Positions 26,060-36,934 of a DNA stretch of 64,000 nt are shown in pieces (positions within the stretch are counted from its first letter, which is position 1; each line of letters starts with the position of its first letter). The position numbers were made by a program, and so were the translations under genes. Source of the DNA: Actinostola sp. cb2023 (lineage: Eukaryota > Cnidaria > Anthozoa > Actiniaria > Actinostolidae). The stretch lies in the NCBI GenBank assembly GCA_033675265.1, contig JAUJYZ010000728.1:1-64000 (forward strand). Direction: 5' to 3'. The notes beneath the pieces were generated by a model. It did no database searches, was not told the DNA's origin, and saw only the letters and a list, made by a program, of their open reading frames with translations.

Positions 26060-26549
26060 AAGCCGCATTTACACGAGCAAGTTTTCCTTGACAAGTATCT
26101 TTGACAAGTTTCATTGATCGTGTAGACGGTCAACAAGTTTTCTTTGACAATTTTCTATTGACAAGGTTTTCTTGCTCGTGTAGATGATCAACAAGTTTTC
26201 CTTGACAAGTTTCGGTTGTGCCCGCAATGCCTTTCAATCAGCGGAGTGTAACAAAAAATAATTGATTCCAGTCTCCTGTCGAGCAAAAACAAAATGGCGT
26301 CTGTAAGAAAAATGAGCGTGCGAAAAGACTGGGAACTGAACTCATTAATATTCCTTGCCACATTTTCCTTGTTGTTTACACGAGCAAATTTCGGCCTTGA
26401 CAATTTTTGCTTGTCAAGGAAAAGCTAGCATGCCTGCATTTCCTTGTCAAGGAAAAATTGACCATTTTTCTCCATCTATACGAACAAGTTTTCCTTGTCA
26501 AGGAACTGAGGTTGTCAAGGAAAGCTTGCTCGTGTAGATGCGGCTTTAA
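26060..26549. mobile_element. PIF/Harbinger-like MITE, AAAGCCGCATTTACACGAGC ends
   Basis: AAAGCCGCATTTACACGAGC and GCTCGTGTAGATGCGGCTTT are inverted; TTAAA flanks allow a TWA duplication. Inside, TTTTCCTTGACAAG and its inverse recur about ten times. Similar design to 31793 and 53577. Superfamily is inferred from flanks and termini only. Confidence 0.75.
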
Positions 26550-26633
26550 AATGGCCTTGAAATAATTTTATAAGACGCCCTAATCGGATTCCATATTAAC
26601 GATATTTTAGCATGGTTTGTATTGTATGATATA

Positions 26634-26750
26634 TAGAGGATATTACATGGTCGCTGCGCTCAATCGTGAGATATATTTTCAACACTCGAAGATAAAATTC
26701 GTATCTCAAAGAGACCATTAGACAAGTCTAAGCGACCATGTAATATTCAT
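26634..26750. repeat. Palindrome, GATATTACATGGTCGC arms
   Basis: GATATTACATGGTCGCTGCG at 26638 against GCGACCATGTAATATTC ending 26748. Foldback MITE-like, no ORF. Confidence 0.75.
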
Positions 26751-27059
26751 GTTTATCATATGACCCGTACGGCCCTGCTCGCGCGCTCTTAATAAAACCA
26801 TTGGGAAAACGTCACGTGGTAAGGGCCGGACGTATTGACGTACCCGGAAAAAGCCAGCCGGCCCTGCTCGATTTTTGTCAGGAGATTTTTTATGCTTTTT
26901 TTGCAGCAAAATATATTTTTTAAATGTGAACAACAAAAGTGAAAAAATAAAATACAAATTTGGATAAATTTTTTTGATTGGTTCTTCTAGAGTAATCGCG
27001 CGTTTGTGTTCTTGAATGATGTTTAGTACCAAAATGGTCCATATGAAATGGTCATATGA

Positions 27060-27200
27060 TAAAATGCTTATTGAATGAGTTAGGTCGGGCCGGACGGGAA
27101 AATATTTGGCTCTCGGTCATTCTGTATGCGCTCGGTCCGTACTGACATGACCTCGAGCCAAATATTTTCCCGTCCGGCCCTCCAACTCATTCAATAAGTA
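27060..27200. repeat. Palindrome, TTATTGAATGAGTT arms
   Basis: TTATTGAATGAGTTAGGTCG through GACGGGAAAATATTTGGCTC pairs with the complement ending at ~27198. G+C-rich outer arms, loop around 27120. Confidence 0.8.
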
Positions 27201-27411
27201 CATAATAATTATCGGTGAAACATTTTTTCTGTTATGAAAGAATTTTTACTTTACGATGATATCTTGAAGATATCAATTTTTAGAACAAAAGAAATATAGA
27301 TATTTCATCGATAATTATATATTAAGTATTATTAGTTATGAATTAGTTTCTCAGGACTCCATTAAACTAGCTATGTTGGACTGCAAATCTCCTGTATAAA
27401 TATTTGTTTCA

Positions 27412-27534
27412 GACTCGTTCCCAGTCGCATCTGGGCGCTCTTTCCGGTTACTTCCCTTTCCGGTCAGGTTACCTCCCTTTCCGGTTCCGGTTACTTCCCT
27501 TTCCACGGTAAGTAACGACTGGGTACGAGTCTGT
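27412..27534. mobile_element. Short foldback element, CAGACTCGTTCCCAGTCG ends
   Basis: CAGACTCGTTCCCAGTCG and CGACTGGGTACGAGTCTG are inverted. The centre repeats TTTCCGGTTACTTCCC three times. Related CAGACTCGTTCCTAGTCGTT sequence lies inside the 39.2-kb and 44.8-kb elements. Confidence 0.72.
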
Positions 27535-27675
27535 ATTTGTTTAAAAAAAAAAACTTAACTGTTCAGAACGGAGAAGCCCGACCGCATTGCATGACGGGTA
27601 GACTCGGGAATCAAACCGACAACGACCACATATAATGACATAATGTACAATCGTAGTGATAAAAGCATCAATACA

Positions 27676-27838
27676 CTATTCATAACACTCTAATGAGATG
27701 CAAAGATGAAATACGGTATAATAATGCCTCGTTAACACCCACGTGCACGTGTGCACGTGCACAGTGGCAATATATACGGCATCAAAGGCAGGACACTCCC
27801 TTCTTGCTCAGTTCCAGCGGAACAGTGGTCAGATGAAC
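27676..27838 (+). promoter_or_regulatory. Promoter-like segment: three CACGTG boxes and TATATA
   Basis: CACGTG E-boxes at 27740, 27746 and 27754, then TATATA at 27771-27776, about 110 bp before the ATG at 27887. The segment is repeated nearly identically at 33414-33575. Promoter role is inferred from motif order only. Confidence 0.45.
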
Positions 27839-27886
27839 TCTTCTTTGTTTTTTCTTGATACGACCCACGCGAATCATTCTGAATTC

Positions 27887-28155
27887 ATGGCCGAAGTACG
27901 AATGCCGATAGAACCTGCTCCTCTGGTAGAAGAAAGAGAACTTGAGGTATAAAGTTTTACGTTTTATGATTCATTTCAAGTCAGCAGCAACGTGGGTGCT
28001 TTGATGAATACCGCACAAATTTATATCTGATGATTGCCGAAGGTTATGATGTACAATTCCCTGAATTGCCAGCTCAACAAGACCCGCAAGCTGAACAGCC
28101 TGAACAGCAACAGCCGCCGAACACCAACAACCAAGTTCCAGTGTTTGATTTGTAA
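27887..28155 (+). CDS. Candidate small two-exon gene, ~76 residues, function unknown
   Basis: Not recognised. Exon 1 (27887-27946) starts ATGGCC and reads MAEVRMPIEPAPLVEERELE. A possible 38-nt GT-AG intron (27947-27984) leads to exon 2, which reads RGCFDEYRTNLYLMIAEGYD, then a Gln/Pro-rich acidic tail ending NNQVPVFDL and TAA. The intron is near the lower size limit for animals, so a frameshifted relic is possible. The final codons lie in the first unit of the 86-bp array. The promoter-like segment upstream supports expression, weakly. Confidence 0.35.
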
Positions 28156-29385
28156 AATGATTTTCTCGGCGGAGGTTCGAGGAATGATTGCAAATGAGTT
28201 CTGTGTGAACAGGAATGAAATTGCCAGTGTTTGATTTGTAAAATGACTTTCTCGGCGGAGGTTCGAGGAATGATTGCAAATGAGTTAAGTGTGAACAGGC
28301 ATGGAATTGACAGTGATTGATTTGTAAAATGACTTTCTCGGCGGAGGTTCGAGGAATGATTGCAAATGAGTTAAGTGTGAACAGGCATGGAATTGACAGT
28401 GATTGATTTGTAAAATGACTTTCTCGGCGGAGGTTCGAGGAATGATTGCAAATGAGTTCTGTGTGAACAGGAATGAAATTGCCAGTGTTTGATTTGTAAA
28501 ATGACTTTCTCGGCGGAGGTTCGAGGAATGATTGCAAATGAGTTAAGTGTGAACAGGCATGGAATTGCCAGTGTTTGATTTGTAAAATGACTTTCTCGGC
28601 GGAGGTTCGAGGAATGATTGCAAATGAGTTCTGTGTGAACAGGAATGAAATTGCCAGTGTTTGATTTGTAAAATGATTTTCTCGGCGGAGGTTCGAGGAA
28701 TGATTTCAAATCGGAGTTAAGTGTGAACAGGCATGGAATTGACAGTGATTGATTTGTAAAATGACTTTCTCTGCGGAGGTTCGAGGAATGATTGCAAATC
28801 GGAATTAGGTGTGAACAGGCATGGAATTGACAGTGATTGATTTGTAAAATGACTTTCTCGGCGGAGGTTCGAGGAATGATTGCAAATGAGTTCTGTGTGA
28901 ACAGGAATGAAATTGCCAGTGTTTGATTTGTAAAATGATTTTCTCGGCGGAGGTTCGAGGAATGATTTCAAATCGGAGTTAAGTGTGAACAGGCATGGAC
29001 TTGACAGTGATTGATTTGTAAAATGACTTTCTCTGCGGAGGTTCGAGGAATGATTGCAAATCGGAATTAGGTGTGAACAGGCATGGAATTGACAGTGATT
29101 GATTTGTAAAATGACTTTCTCGGCGGAGGTTCGAGGAATGATTGCAAATGAGTTCTGTGTGAACAGGAATGAAATTGCCAGTGTTTGATTTGTAAAATGA
29201 TTTTCTCGGCGGAGGTTCGAGGAATGATTGCAAATCGGAGTTAAGTGTGAACAGGCATGGAATTGACAGTGATTGATTTGTAAAATGACTTTCTCGGCGG
29301 GAGTTCGAGGAAAGATTGCAGATGAGTTCTGCGGGAATAGGCATGAAATTGCCAGTGTTTGATTTGTAAAATGACCTTGTCGGGT
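28133..29385. repeat. 86-bp tandem array arising at the end of the candidate gene
   Basis: About 14 units containing CCAGTGTTTGATTTGTAAAA then TTCTCGGCGGAGGTTCGAGG, with an 86-bp period (first starts 28146, 28232, 28318, 28404). Two main variants alternate (GAATGAAATTGCCAG and GCATGGAATTGACAG), so higher-order duplication occurred. Minus-strand frames are read-through. Confidence 0.93.
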
Positions 29386-29740
29386 TGGTTCAGAGAATAT
29401 TGCAAATGAGTTCTTGTGAATAACTATTGTTCTTTGAAAACAGGCTGGACAATACCAGTGGGTAATTTGTAAAATGACCTTCTCGTCGGGTTGGTTCAGA
29501 GAATACTGCAAATGAGTTCTTGTGAATAGCTATTGTTCTTTGAAAACAGGCTTGACAATACCAGTGTTTGATTTGTAAAATTACCTTCTCGTCGGGTTGG
29601 TTCAGAGAATATTGCAAATTAGTTCTTGTGAATAGCTATTGTTCTTTGAAAACAGGCTTGACAATACCAGTGGGTAATTTATAAAATGACCTTCTCGTCG
29701 GGTTGGTTCAGAGAAGACTGCAAATGAGTTCTTGGGAATA
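29386..29740. repeat. ~106-bp tandem repeat related to the 86-bp array
   Basis: About three units with GGTTGGTTCAGAGAATATTG and ATGAGTTCTTGTGAATAGCT and the shared TTTGTAAAATGACCTTCTCG core. It is a diverged extension of the preceding array with an added ATTGTTCTTTGAAAACAGGC block. Confidence 0.88.
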
Positions 29741-30648
29741 GCTGTTCTGTGTAATCGGGTACTATATGCCGTCGCTTGATTGGCTAAATGACTGCTCGGG
29801 CGGGGTGTCCGATCGAGAAGAGATTGCAATTGTAATGAAGCAAATTTGAATTTCTAGTAGCTCTTCGGCTTGTCATTTATGGATTCAGACACGGAATGAC
29901 AAGCTGTTAAAACCTTACAAGGCGATGGATACTTAATTTGACAAAGCCATCGGTTGAGAGCTTTCTGAGAATAATTATGAACCCGGCTTCCGGACTTCCC
30001 GGGCCCGAGTTCACATACCGAGTTTAACAAATATGAAGCGTTGGAGTTGGTGGTTTCGTGAAAGAACGCAGCTCATGATACTAATAATGGAAAGAGTAAC
30101 TACTACCGAATTACCTATGAGACACTCCGGGATAAAGTTACTGAGGAAAATGTATATCACAGGACACGGGTGTTTGCTGCTTGTACTTTCAATCAGTACC
30201 TGTTTCTACTTTCAAACAGTACGTACTGAAAGATTTGATCACTCTCGGCGCAAAAAATAATAAAGTTCGACTGTTGGTGCACACGGAGTCATGAAAATGA
30301 GTTTGACCTACCAATAAACAGTGTATATACGTGTAAGATTTAATAGCTTCAACATATTTATATACAATAAAACGAATTAAGTCTCAGAGTTTTGATAGCT
30401 TTGAAAAAGGGGTATCTAAATCAACCCCCCGGTAATACTGGGTCTTGGCTGTTATCTCTCTGCTGACTTGTCGGGGTTTGTTCTCGTAACACGTCATCCC
30501 GTTTCTTGATCTTTTATTCCAGGAGAGTATATCCTGGCCTGGGGAACGTGATGTTCAATTTTCACATACGGATCACCGCGCAAGCAGAAATAACGGAAAA
30601 TGATCATGTGCCAAACCCCGTCAATGTCGGCAGATAGATGACACAGGT
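29741..30648. other. Intergenic, no recognised gene
   Basis: Contains a decayed array unit to ~29830, then unique A+T-rich sequence. A 75-codon + frame at 30033-30260 has no known motif and no splice or promoter context, so it is not called as a gene. Confidence 0.5.
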
Positions 30649-31300
30649 CAGGGCCGGATCCAGAAATTTGTGAGGGGGTGTCCAAATAAAAATAAAAATC
30701 GGAAACTGTTTTTATCAGTTTACACGATTCCTGGTTTCTCGAGGTAGCTATTGTCTTCGAGGCTAATTCGAGTTTACTAATTTTGAAGCGTCCCACCACG
30801 CCACCAATTGGCGCTTAGAAGAGCATGTCCACCAGCGTAAGACGTCTTGGATGCTTCCTGGCAAAGTTCGTTATTATGGTTTTAATGTCAATGGGCATGT
30901 CATAATGGACATGCGTTAACGCTAGATCGTTACGTCGGTCCTATCCCATAATGCTTCTCATGTAGGTCTTTTTAAAAGTAGGTGAGCTCACTGTTGGCTC
31001 TCTCGGTCTCACAAGATGACACTCCGATAGTATCTCTGTTGTAGCTCCAGTCAGCTGCCATTTCTCCAAGAGATCGTTCAATCGCAGGGGATAGCTCGCA
31101 TATAAATACTTCGAAACTGTCGTGCCTCTACAGACCTGGTATGACGCGTGTCAAGAAGGCGTTTCCTTTCTGCATCTGACAGGACCTCCTTTATCCACTC
31201 CTGCAGGTCTTGTTTCTTTTTGGTGAATTGTTGAAGCTGATAGCACAACTTTCTCGGATGTGTCCACCATGTTTCTAACGGCAACCGTTGCTTGGAACAC
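30649..31300 (-). pseudogene. Decayed hAT transposase C-terminus with element end
   Basis: On the minus strand, WIKEVLSDAERKRLLDTRHT (31200-31140) is followed, across frame breaks, by ERANSELTYFKKTYMRSIMG and later FARKHPRRL (30860-31020). This is the pattern of the hAT family C-terminal dimerisation domain. A stop follows the SIMG motif. CAGGGCCGGATCCAG at 30649 is a hAT-type terminus on the 3' side. The other end was not identified. Confidence 0.72.
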
Positions 31301-31792
31301 TAACTAATCTGATATTTAAATCCATTCAGTTGAGCAACTCAATTAGTGTTCACGCTACGATGAACGTACCTGTTAAAAGTTTCCAGAATGGAACGCTGTT
31401 TTGGAGCACGAGCTCTTTTTTATGATATATTTGAATTATTTAATTCTCGTCAAAAGAACTGAAGACTGAACGATACAGCAGCGTGTCAAAAGCTCGGCAT
31501 ATCAGACAGTTAATTATTGTAACGCAGAATTGGCTTGTTTGTCTAGCCTAATTTTCATCTCGTTTTTTTTTTTTTAACGTATTGGATCTAAAGATAATCA
31601 CCGAAGGGCGAAGGCTCTAACAACATGATTTATCAACACGAGACATTGCTTCTGAATTCACAAACATTGTTGGAGGAAGGTTATGTCGTCTTGTTTTCAA
31701 AACTGGATAACCACAATAATTCATAGAGATATGGATATATCAATCCAATACTAGTACTTCAAAGGGTTTAGAGACCCTTAGAACTTAGGCCC

Positions 31793-32564
31793 GGTTCAAA
31801 CGTCGAACTTTTGCCGCGTCGAATCTAATTGACTTTGAGGTCGACCTAAATCCATTAAATTCGGCGTCTGATTCAAACGTCGCTTTTATTCTGTCGCTCG
31901 CAATTAACTCAACGTGAGCACGCGTTAACAAAAGCCAGCAGTTTTACTATGTAAACAACAAAGATGGCGGACTTTCGTCAGTTTCAGAAGTTTCAGAGCT
32001 TCATGGTGCTTCAGCGGCTAAGAAAACGCCGAGAACTCCTATTCAAGACATCAGCTCTTTTGCTTGGCGCCAGGAGACAGCATTTGCTGAATTAATACAA
32101 CACAATTAAAATAGTTTCAAGGCAAAACAGTGCTCAAACTGAGGCATCGCCTCGAAGATGCAGACGACAGCTTCTTCAAACGTTGAGCATTTATTGCACG
32201 AGGGCATAGATAAAATTCGAACATGATAAACATTCATATCTTGTGCTGTCAAAACACGACGAACACATAGTCGCCGCCATCTTGGTTCACCCAGGACTGT
32301 ATTGCGCATAATCAGTACGACATACCGCTGACTTTTCACCTAAATTTTAATGTATGCATTGCATTCGACGCTACGAACGTTCGACGTTTGAATCAACGCC
32401 GAACTTTTGTCGTTTCGTGCGACTGGCTCTGTCGAATTTAATTTTCTGCCGCACGTAATTAAATCTGTTGATTTCAATTGATTCAGACGCCGCACTTCTC
32501 ATGTACGAAATGCAACTATTAAATTCGACGCGGCAAAAGTTCGACGTTTGAACTGGGCCTTAGA
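31793..32564. mobile_element. PIF/Harbinger-like non-autonomous element, GGCCCGGTTCAAACGTCGAA ends
   Basis: GGCCCGGTTCAAACGTCGAA and TTCGACGTTTGAACTGGGCC are inverted. Flanking TTA on both sides is a 3-bp duplication typical of PIF/Harbinger. Inside, CAAACGTCG-type motifs repeat, and a 43-codon ORF starts at 31964. Confidence 0.82.
31964..32095 (+). CDS. 43-residue basic ORF inside the Harbinger-like element
   Basis: AAAGATGGCGG start context. Reads MADFRQFQKFQSFMVLQRLR then KRRELLFKTSALLLGARRQH. Arg/Leu-rich; it may be the first exon of the parent element's accessory or transposase gene. No catalytic motif. Function unknown. Confidence 0.35.
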   Translation: MADFRQFQKFQSFMVLQRLRKRRELLFKTSALLLGARRQHLLN

Positions 32565-32767
32565 ATAAAGTGAGTTGATACACGCAGTGAAAAACTGAAA
32601 ATAAAAGCAATGCGAGCAGAGGTAAACCCATATTTACACTTAATTCTAAACATTGTTAATCACTTTGCGATGCCTAGTTTATGTATACGGTATTTGTATA
32701 ATTTGTATGGATATATTTATGGTACCAATTAATCTATGTCATTGTCATTCATGATTCGCTGAGTTTG

Positions 32768-32935
32768 TGAAATCGCAGTACTGAAATTGCAAGGAAAGCA
32801 TGTTCTATCGAGTCACGCAACGAGCGACCAAACGCTGTTTTAATCGCACTAACATATCTATATTTAGTTCTGAAATAGGCTACATATCAGTTAGAAGCCC
32901 GACTTCACGCTAGTAGAGCATCTAGTTATATTATT
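32768..32935. repeat. Dispersed repeat, copy 1 (also at 43097)
   Basis: CAGTACTGAAATTGCAAGGA through AGAAGCCCGACTTCACGCTA and AGAGCATCTAGT matches 43097-43268 closely in the same orientation. Confidence 0.85.
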
Positions 32936-33339
32936 ATTTTCCCGTCTCTTCGTTTTCTTTCTTCTTTTGAGGGGTGGAGGTGAAAACATTTGGAAGTGAA
33001 AAGAAAAACCTCAGCCGAAGGGGGTATCCATGGGGCACCCCCTGAACATACCTCTGTCATGTTACTAATCCCTGACAGGATACCAATGAACTGAAACGCT
33101 TTGTGTGTGTGTTTCCTAATGCCAATCTGGCGTAGACTCGCCAGCCAGGATGAGTATCATAAAGTATACAGCTAAGGCACTTTTACCCCGATATTTGTGG
33201 TTTTAGTTTTGGGTGAGGATTGGGGAGTTATGAGGATTGGGGTATTATTTCTAGTGAAATAAGGTTTGGGAGAAGGAACTGATATGAGAATTGAGGGTTT
33301 GTGGAACTCACAGCAACAAAGTTGTAACAGACAGGTGCA

Positions 33340-33735
33340 AGGGCGGCTGATCAATATTTTATCCCATACCTTAATTCAGCTGAGCATGAATGAGAGTGTT
33401 ATGTAATAGAATACTATTCATAACACTCTAATGAGATGCAAAGATGAAATATGGTATAATAATGCCTCGTTAACACCCACGTGCACGTGTGCACGTGCAC
33501 AGTGGCAATATATACGGCATCAAAGGCAGGACACTCCCTTCTTGCTCAGTTCCAGCGGAACAGTGGTCAGATGAACGGCCCACCCACCCGCCCAATAGAT
33601 TCGCGTGGGTCGTATTCTCCTGACCACCTAAGCCAAGCTGTTCCAGCTTGGCTTAGACCGCTGATCAATATTTTATCCCATACCTTAATTCAGCTGAGCA
33701 TGAATGAGAGTGTTATGTAATAGAATACTTTTCAT
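33340..33735. repeat. Rearranged copy of the 27.7-kb promoter-like segment in a direct repeat
   Basis: 33414-33575 repeats 27676-27838, including the three CACGTG boxes and TATATA, but the coding part is missing. GATTCGCGTGGGTCGTAT at 33597 is an inverted scrap of 27857-27873. A 70-bp segment (GCTGATCAATATTTTATCCC...) occurs at 33347 and 33660, flanking the copy. A perfect hairpin AAGCCAAGCTG/CAGCTTGGCTT is at 33631-33655. Confidence 0.8.
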
Positions 33736-33937
33736 GGCACCATTTGCGGTCACAGAAGTATCATTGTTAACTGAATGAATGAATGAATGAATGAATAAGA
33801 TTAAGTCATTTCTAATGAGACTATTGATGGATGGATTCGAATCATAACTTGTTTCATCGACTTTCAATTAATGGTAATCCCTTCAACAGAAAGATACACA
33901 GAAATAAAGTGTTCACGGTGATGCTACACGAGTTTTT

Positions 33938-34210
33938 TAAAAACGACGATTTTTCGCGCAACGTTTTACGATGATGATACACGAGCGCCATCTTGTTCAA
34001 CACCATTCAAAAACAGACATCATGTTTTCACAATGAAGATTGTGCTAAAATTCGTCCAGCGCTCCATGTTGAATAACTTTGGCTTGACGCAAAATAATTG
34101 AATAAACTGAAAAAAAAAATAAATAATAATAAAAAATAAAATAAAAATAAAATAAAAATAAAAAAAACTTTGGCTTGACGCAAATCAACGTTGCGCGAAA
34201 AATCGTCCTC
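33938..34210. mobile_element. Foldback MITE, CGACGATTTTTCGCGCAACG ends
   Basis: CGACGATTTTTCGCGCAACG at 33942 and CAACGTTGCGCGAAAAATCG at 34184 are inverted, with an internal (AAAAT)n tract at 34110-34165. Confidence 0.78.
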
Positions 34211-36930
34211 ATATAAAATGATATGACGGATCTGACATGGATTTTTTTAAATTAATAACTGGCAATGCTCTTGCTCTTGGCCATGTGTCAGTACAGGCCT
34301 CCATTCCGTTCAGTCTCTAATTGTCACGGTGATGGAATTTACTTCGGCGATGCCCTGTATGGGCTTAGTTAACTGGAAGCTAAACGTTTAAGGTTTATCG
34401 GGAGAAATTTTCGGTCCAATGAAGTTGTAACTGGCCGTCAATAGAGGCGAGATCCTATGTGATAACATACAATCGAGTTCCATTTAAGCTCTTGATCGGT
34501 CGGTGGAACTGAGATGTCTAAAACTAGTCCCATATCTGACAGACGATCATTTCGGAGAAGCAAAAGAGCCGAGCGAATCTCATAAAGTGAACTTTCTAGA
34601 TAAATAAAATCTGATTGATAATCATTGCAAACCAACCTTGAATCAAAACGTAATTCCGTATTTCTCTTAGTCCTGTGGTTCCTGTGAGCATTTAATAGCG
34701 CTAATGTTTATACTTCGTAGTTTGTTGAAATATTATAATGCTAAACGGTATTTAGTGATAAAAAATACGACGCCCGGCCTAAGTGCCGTATAGTTGCTTC
34801 GTCCAACTGACTACTTTACGCAGTTGTAGGCTATTTGAAAAAGCCGAAATCCATCCAAAAAAACAAAAACAAAAAACAAAAAACAAAAAAATCAAAAAAA
34901 ATATATATATATATAAAGTCGAAACACAAGGATACCAATCAAATGCTAAAACACACATCGTCAGTTTAAAATTAAGACATTCAAAGGTTTCCCAAACATT
35001 CCGTCATAACAATTTCAAAAAATCCATCGGCAATGAATGTTTTGACGCTGGAGTCCACAAGCCTACTGCGATGTAGAAAGCTGTAAGAGCGCCCTAAAAT
35101 TAATCTTTTGGAAATCAGATAAAATGAATTTAATTAAAAGTGGATTTTCCCGGGCGCGAACGACAAAAAAGAGAGACGAGAACGGTGAAAGAATCAGTCA
35201 TTGCCGATTCAAATTCTTTTCAAATCCGTAGTATTCAGTGACACTTTTTTTGAGGTTTTCTTCACTGGCAAGTGGTTTTCGAATAAGTACATGTATATTT
35301 TATGCATCTCAAGTCGAAAACTCCCTTGCGGTTTGTTTAGTTGATGTTTCGAAAAAGCTGGTGCAAGAATACATTAATTTATTAATTTGGCAGGTTGCCG
35401 TTTTTAAAACACCCACTATACGCACTGCTGTGAGCTGAACAAAACTACATTGAAATGATCAAAAAGGCATTTTTTCTCTCTCTTTTTTTTGACATTTTAT
35501 CATTCGCTTTTCTTTCAAATCACAATGCAGCCGTTTATTGGTTTTATTTATAAATGGTTTCAAAGTTGACTTGTGTTGACGTTAAAGGTTTATAAAGTCC
35601 AATTAAAGCTGGGGGCCGCATTTAAACTGTTTTGCTTGGCCTCAATGTGTTTGTTTGCAATTTGTTTCGTATGTAAATTTCAGTATTTAACAATGCAAAT
35701 TTCACCGACATCCAATATGAATTTCTAAATCGATCAACAATTTCGGTCTTGCATGAATAGTGATTTGACGTGAATCGGTTAGCGACTGTTTGTGGACGTT
35801 GCCGTGTCGATTTGTGGCTTTCACGACTATCTTTGGACTTTGAATTTTTGATATTTTGTCTATCGCTAGACCGTCTGGATTCGAAGTCAGTACGTGAAAT
35901 ACTGATTGACAGCACAAGAAACCCACTGAATTCGATTCGTCGGTGTCTCATTACTCGGAGGAAGCCTCAACTTTTGCATTTCGTATGATAAACCTCACTC
36001 TATGGGAAGTTCAGGTACGACGACAAAGAGCAAGCGAATTCGATCAATCGTCTGATAGTGAGCAACTTTCACTAGATCACTAACAACAAAGTCAGCTTTT
36101 TTTATAGTTGGAGTGAAAATGGTAAGTCAGTCGTCCAACTCAATCGCTCATTTTATTTCGATAAAGCAGTTGCAATTTGGTTCCTCTCAAGTGAATTCTA
36201 TTCAGTATATAATTTAAAGCAAATAAGCAAAGTTTAGAACAAGTTTGTCTTTTGTAATGTGTATATATAACGGCTCTTTAACGCCTCTTGAATGCTCGCG
36301 ATTGTTTATATTATAGCGAGTTGCCCGAATTTGTTTAGCTAGTGGAGTTCATCTTTATATACTTTCAAAGAACAGCCAGGCACGGTGGATCACTTCAGTT
36401 TAGACAATAATTAACATGGTTGATTTGAGACTCGAGGATAACTTTATATGATATGAAGTGAGTTTGAATGTTGATCCATAGTCAGTATAAATTCATAAAT
36501 ATTTATAAATTGAGCTGCGAGTTCACGAAATGAAAAATGAAAAATATTCTCTTCAAGGCGTGAAAATTCTTTCATTTGTAGTAATCAGATTCTCCGAGAA
36601 GCACTGTAATGATGCTCAACCGAAAATCCTTAGAGCTGCATTCAGAATTGTATATATATATTGATGTTGTTTTTAAAATTGTCCCGTATTAATATTAATA
36701 TTTGCGTGGAATCTGTTCGGGAGACCGTACGTAAGAGAGAAATTTAAACAAACACATCATAAAACAAGTTGCAGTTTGATAATGTGGTGATGGTGATGAT
36801 GGCCTTTTTCAACTAAAGACATATGGCTAGAGGACACCGATTATGTATCAGTTTAATTGGACGTGGGTGTCATTATTAATTAACGTGGAAAAATGACAAA
36901 ATACTAAGTGATTAAATCAGGGATCAATGT
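34211..36930. other. Intergenic, no recognised gene
   Basis: 2.7 kb of mostly unique A+T-rich sequence with A-runs at 34856-34910. GAAAATGGTAAGTCAG at 36117 looks like a start codon next to a donor, but no partner exon could be identified. Overlapping 60-110-codon frames at 35620-35990 on both strands show no motif. Confidence 0.45.
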
Positions 36931-36934
36931 GTTA

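Noticed and set aside
27971..29617. Repetitive minus-strand proteins up to 264 codons
   Set aside because: The 86-bp array is open in this strand by chance; shifts between frames show no selection.
30033..30260. 75-codon + strand ORF
   Set aside because: No recognised motif, no promoter or splice context; length expected by chance.
36100..36130. First coding exon (AAAATG|GTAAGT)
   Set aside because: A single start-plus-donor match with no identifiable downstream exon or conserved residues.
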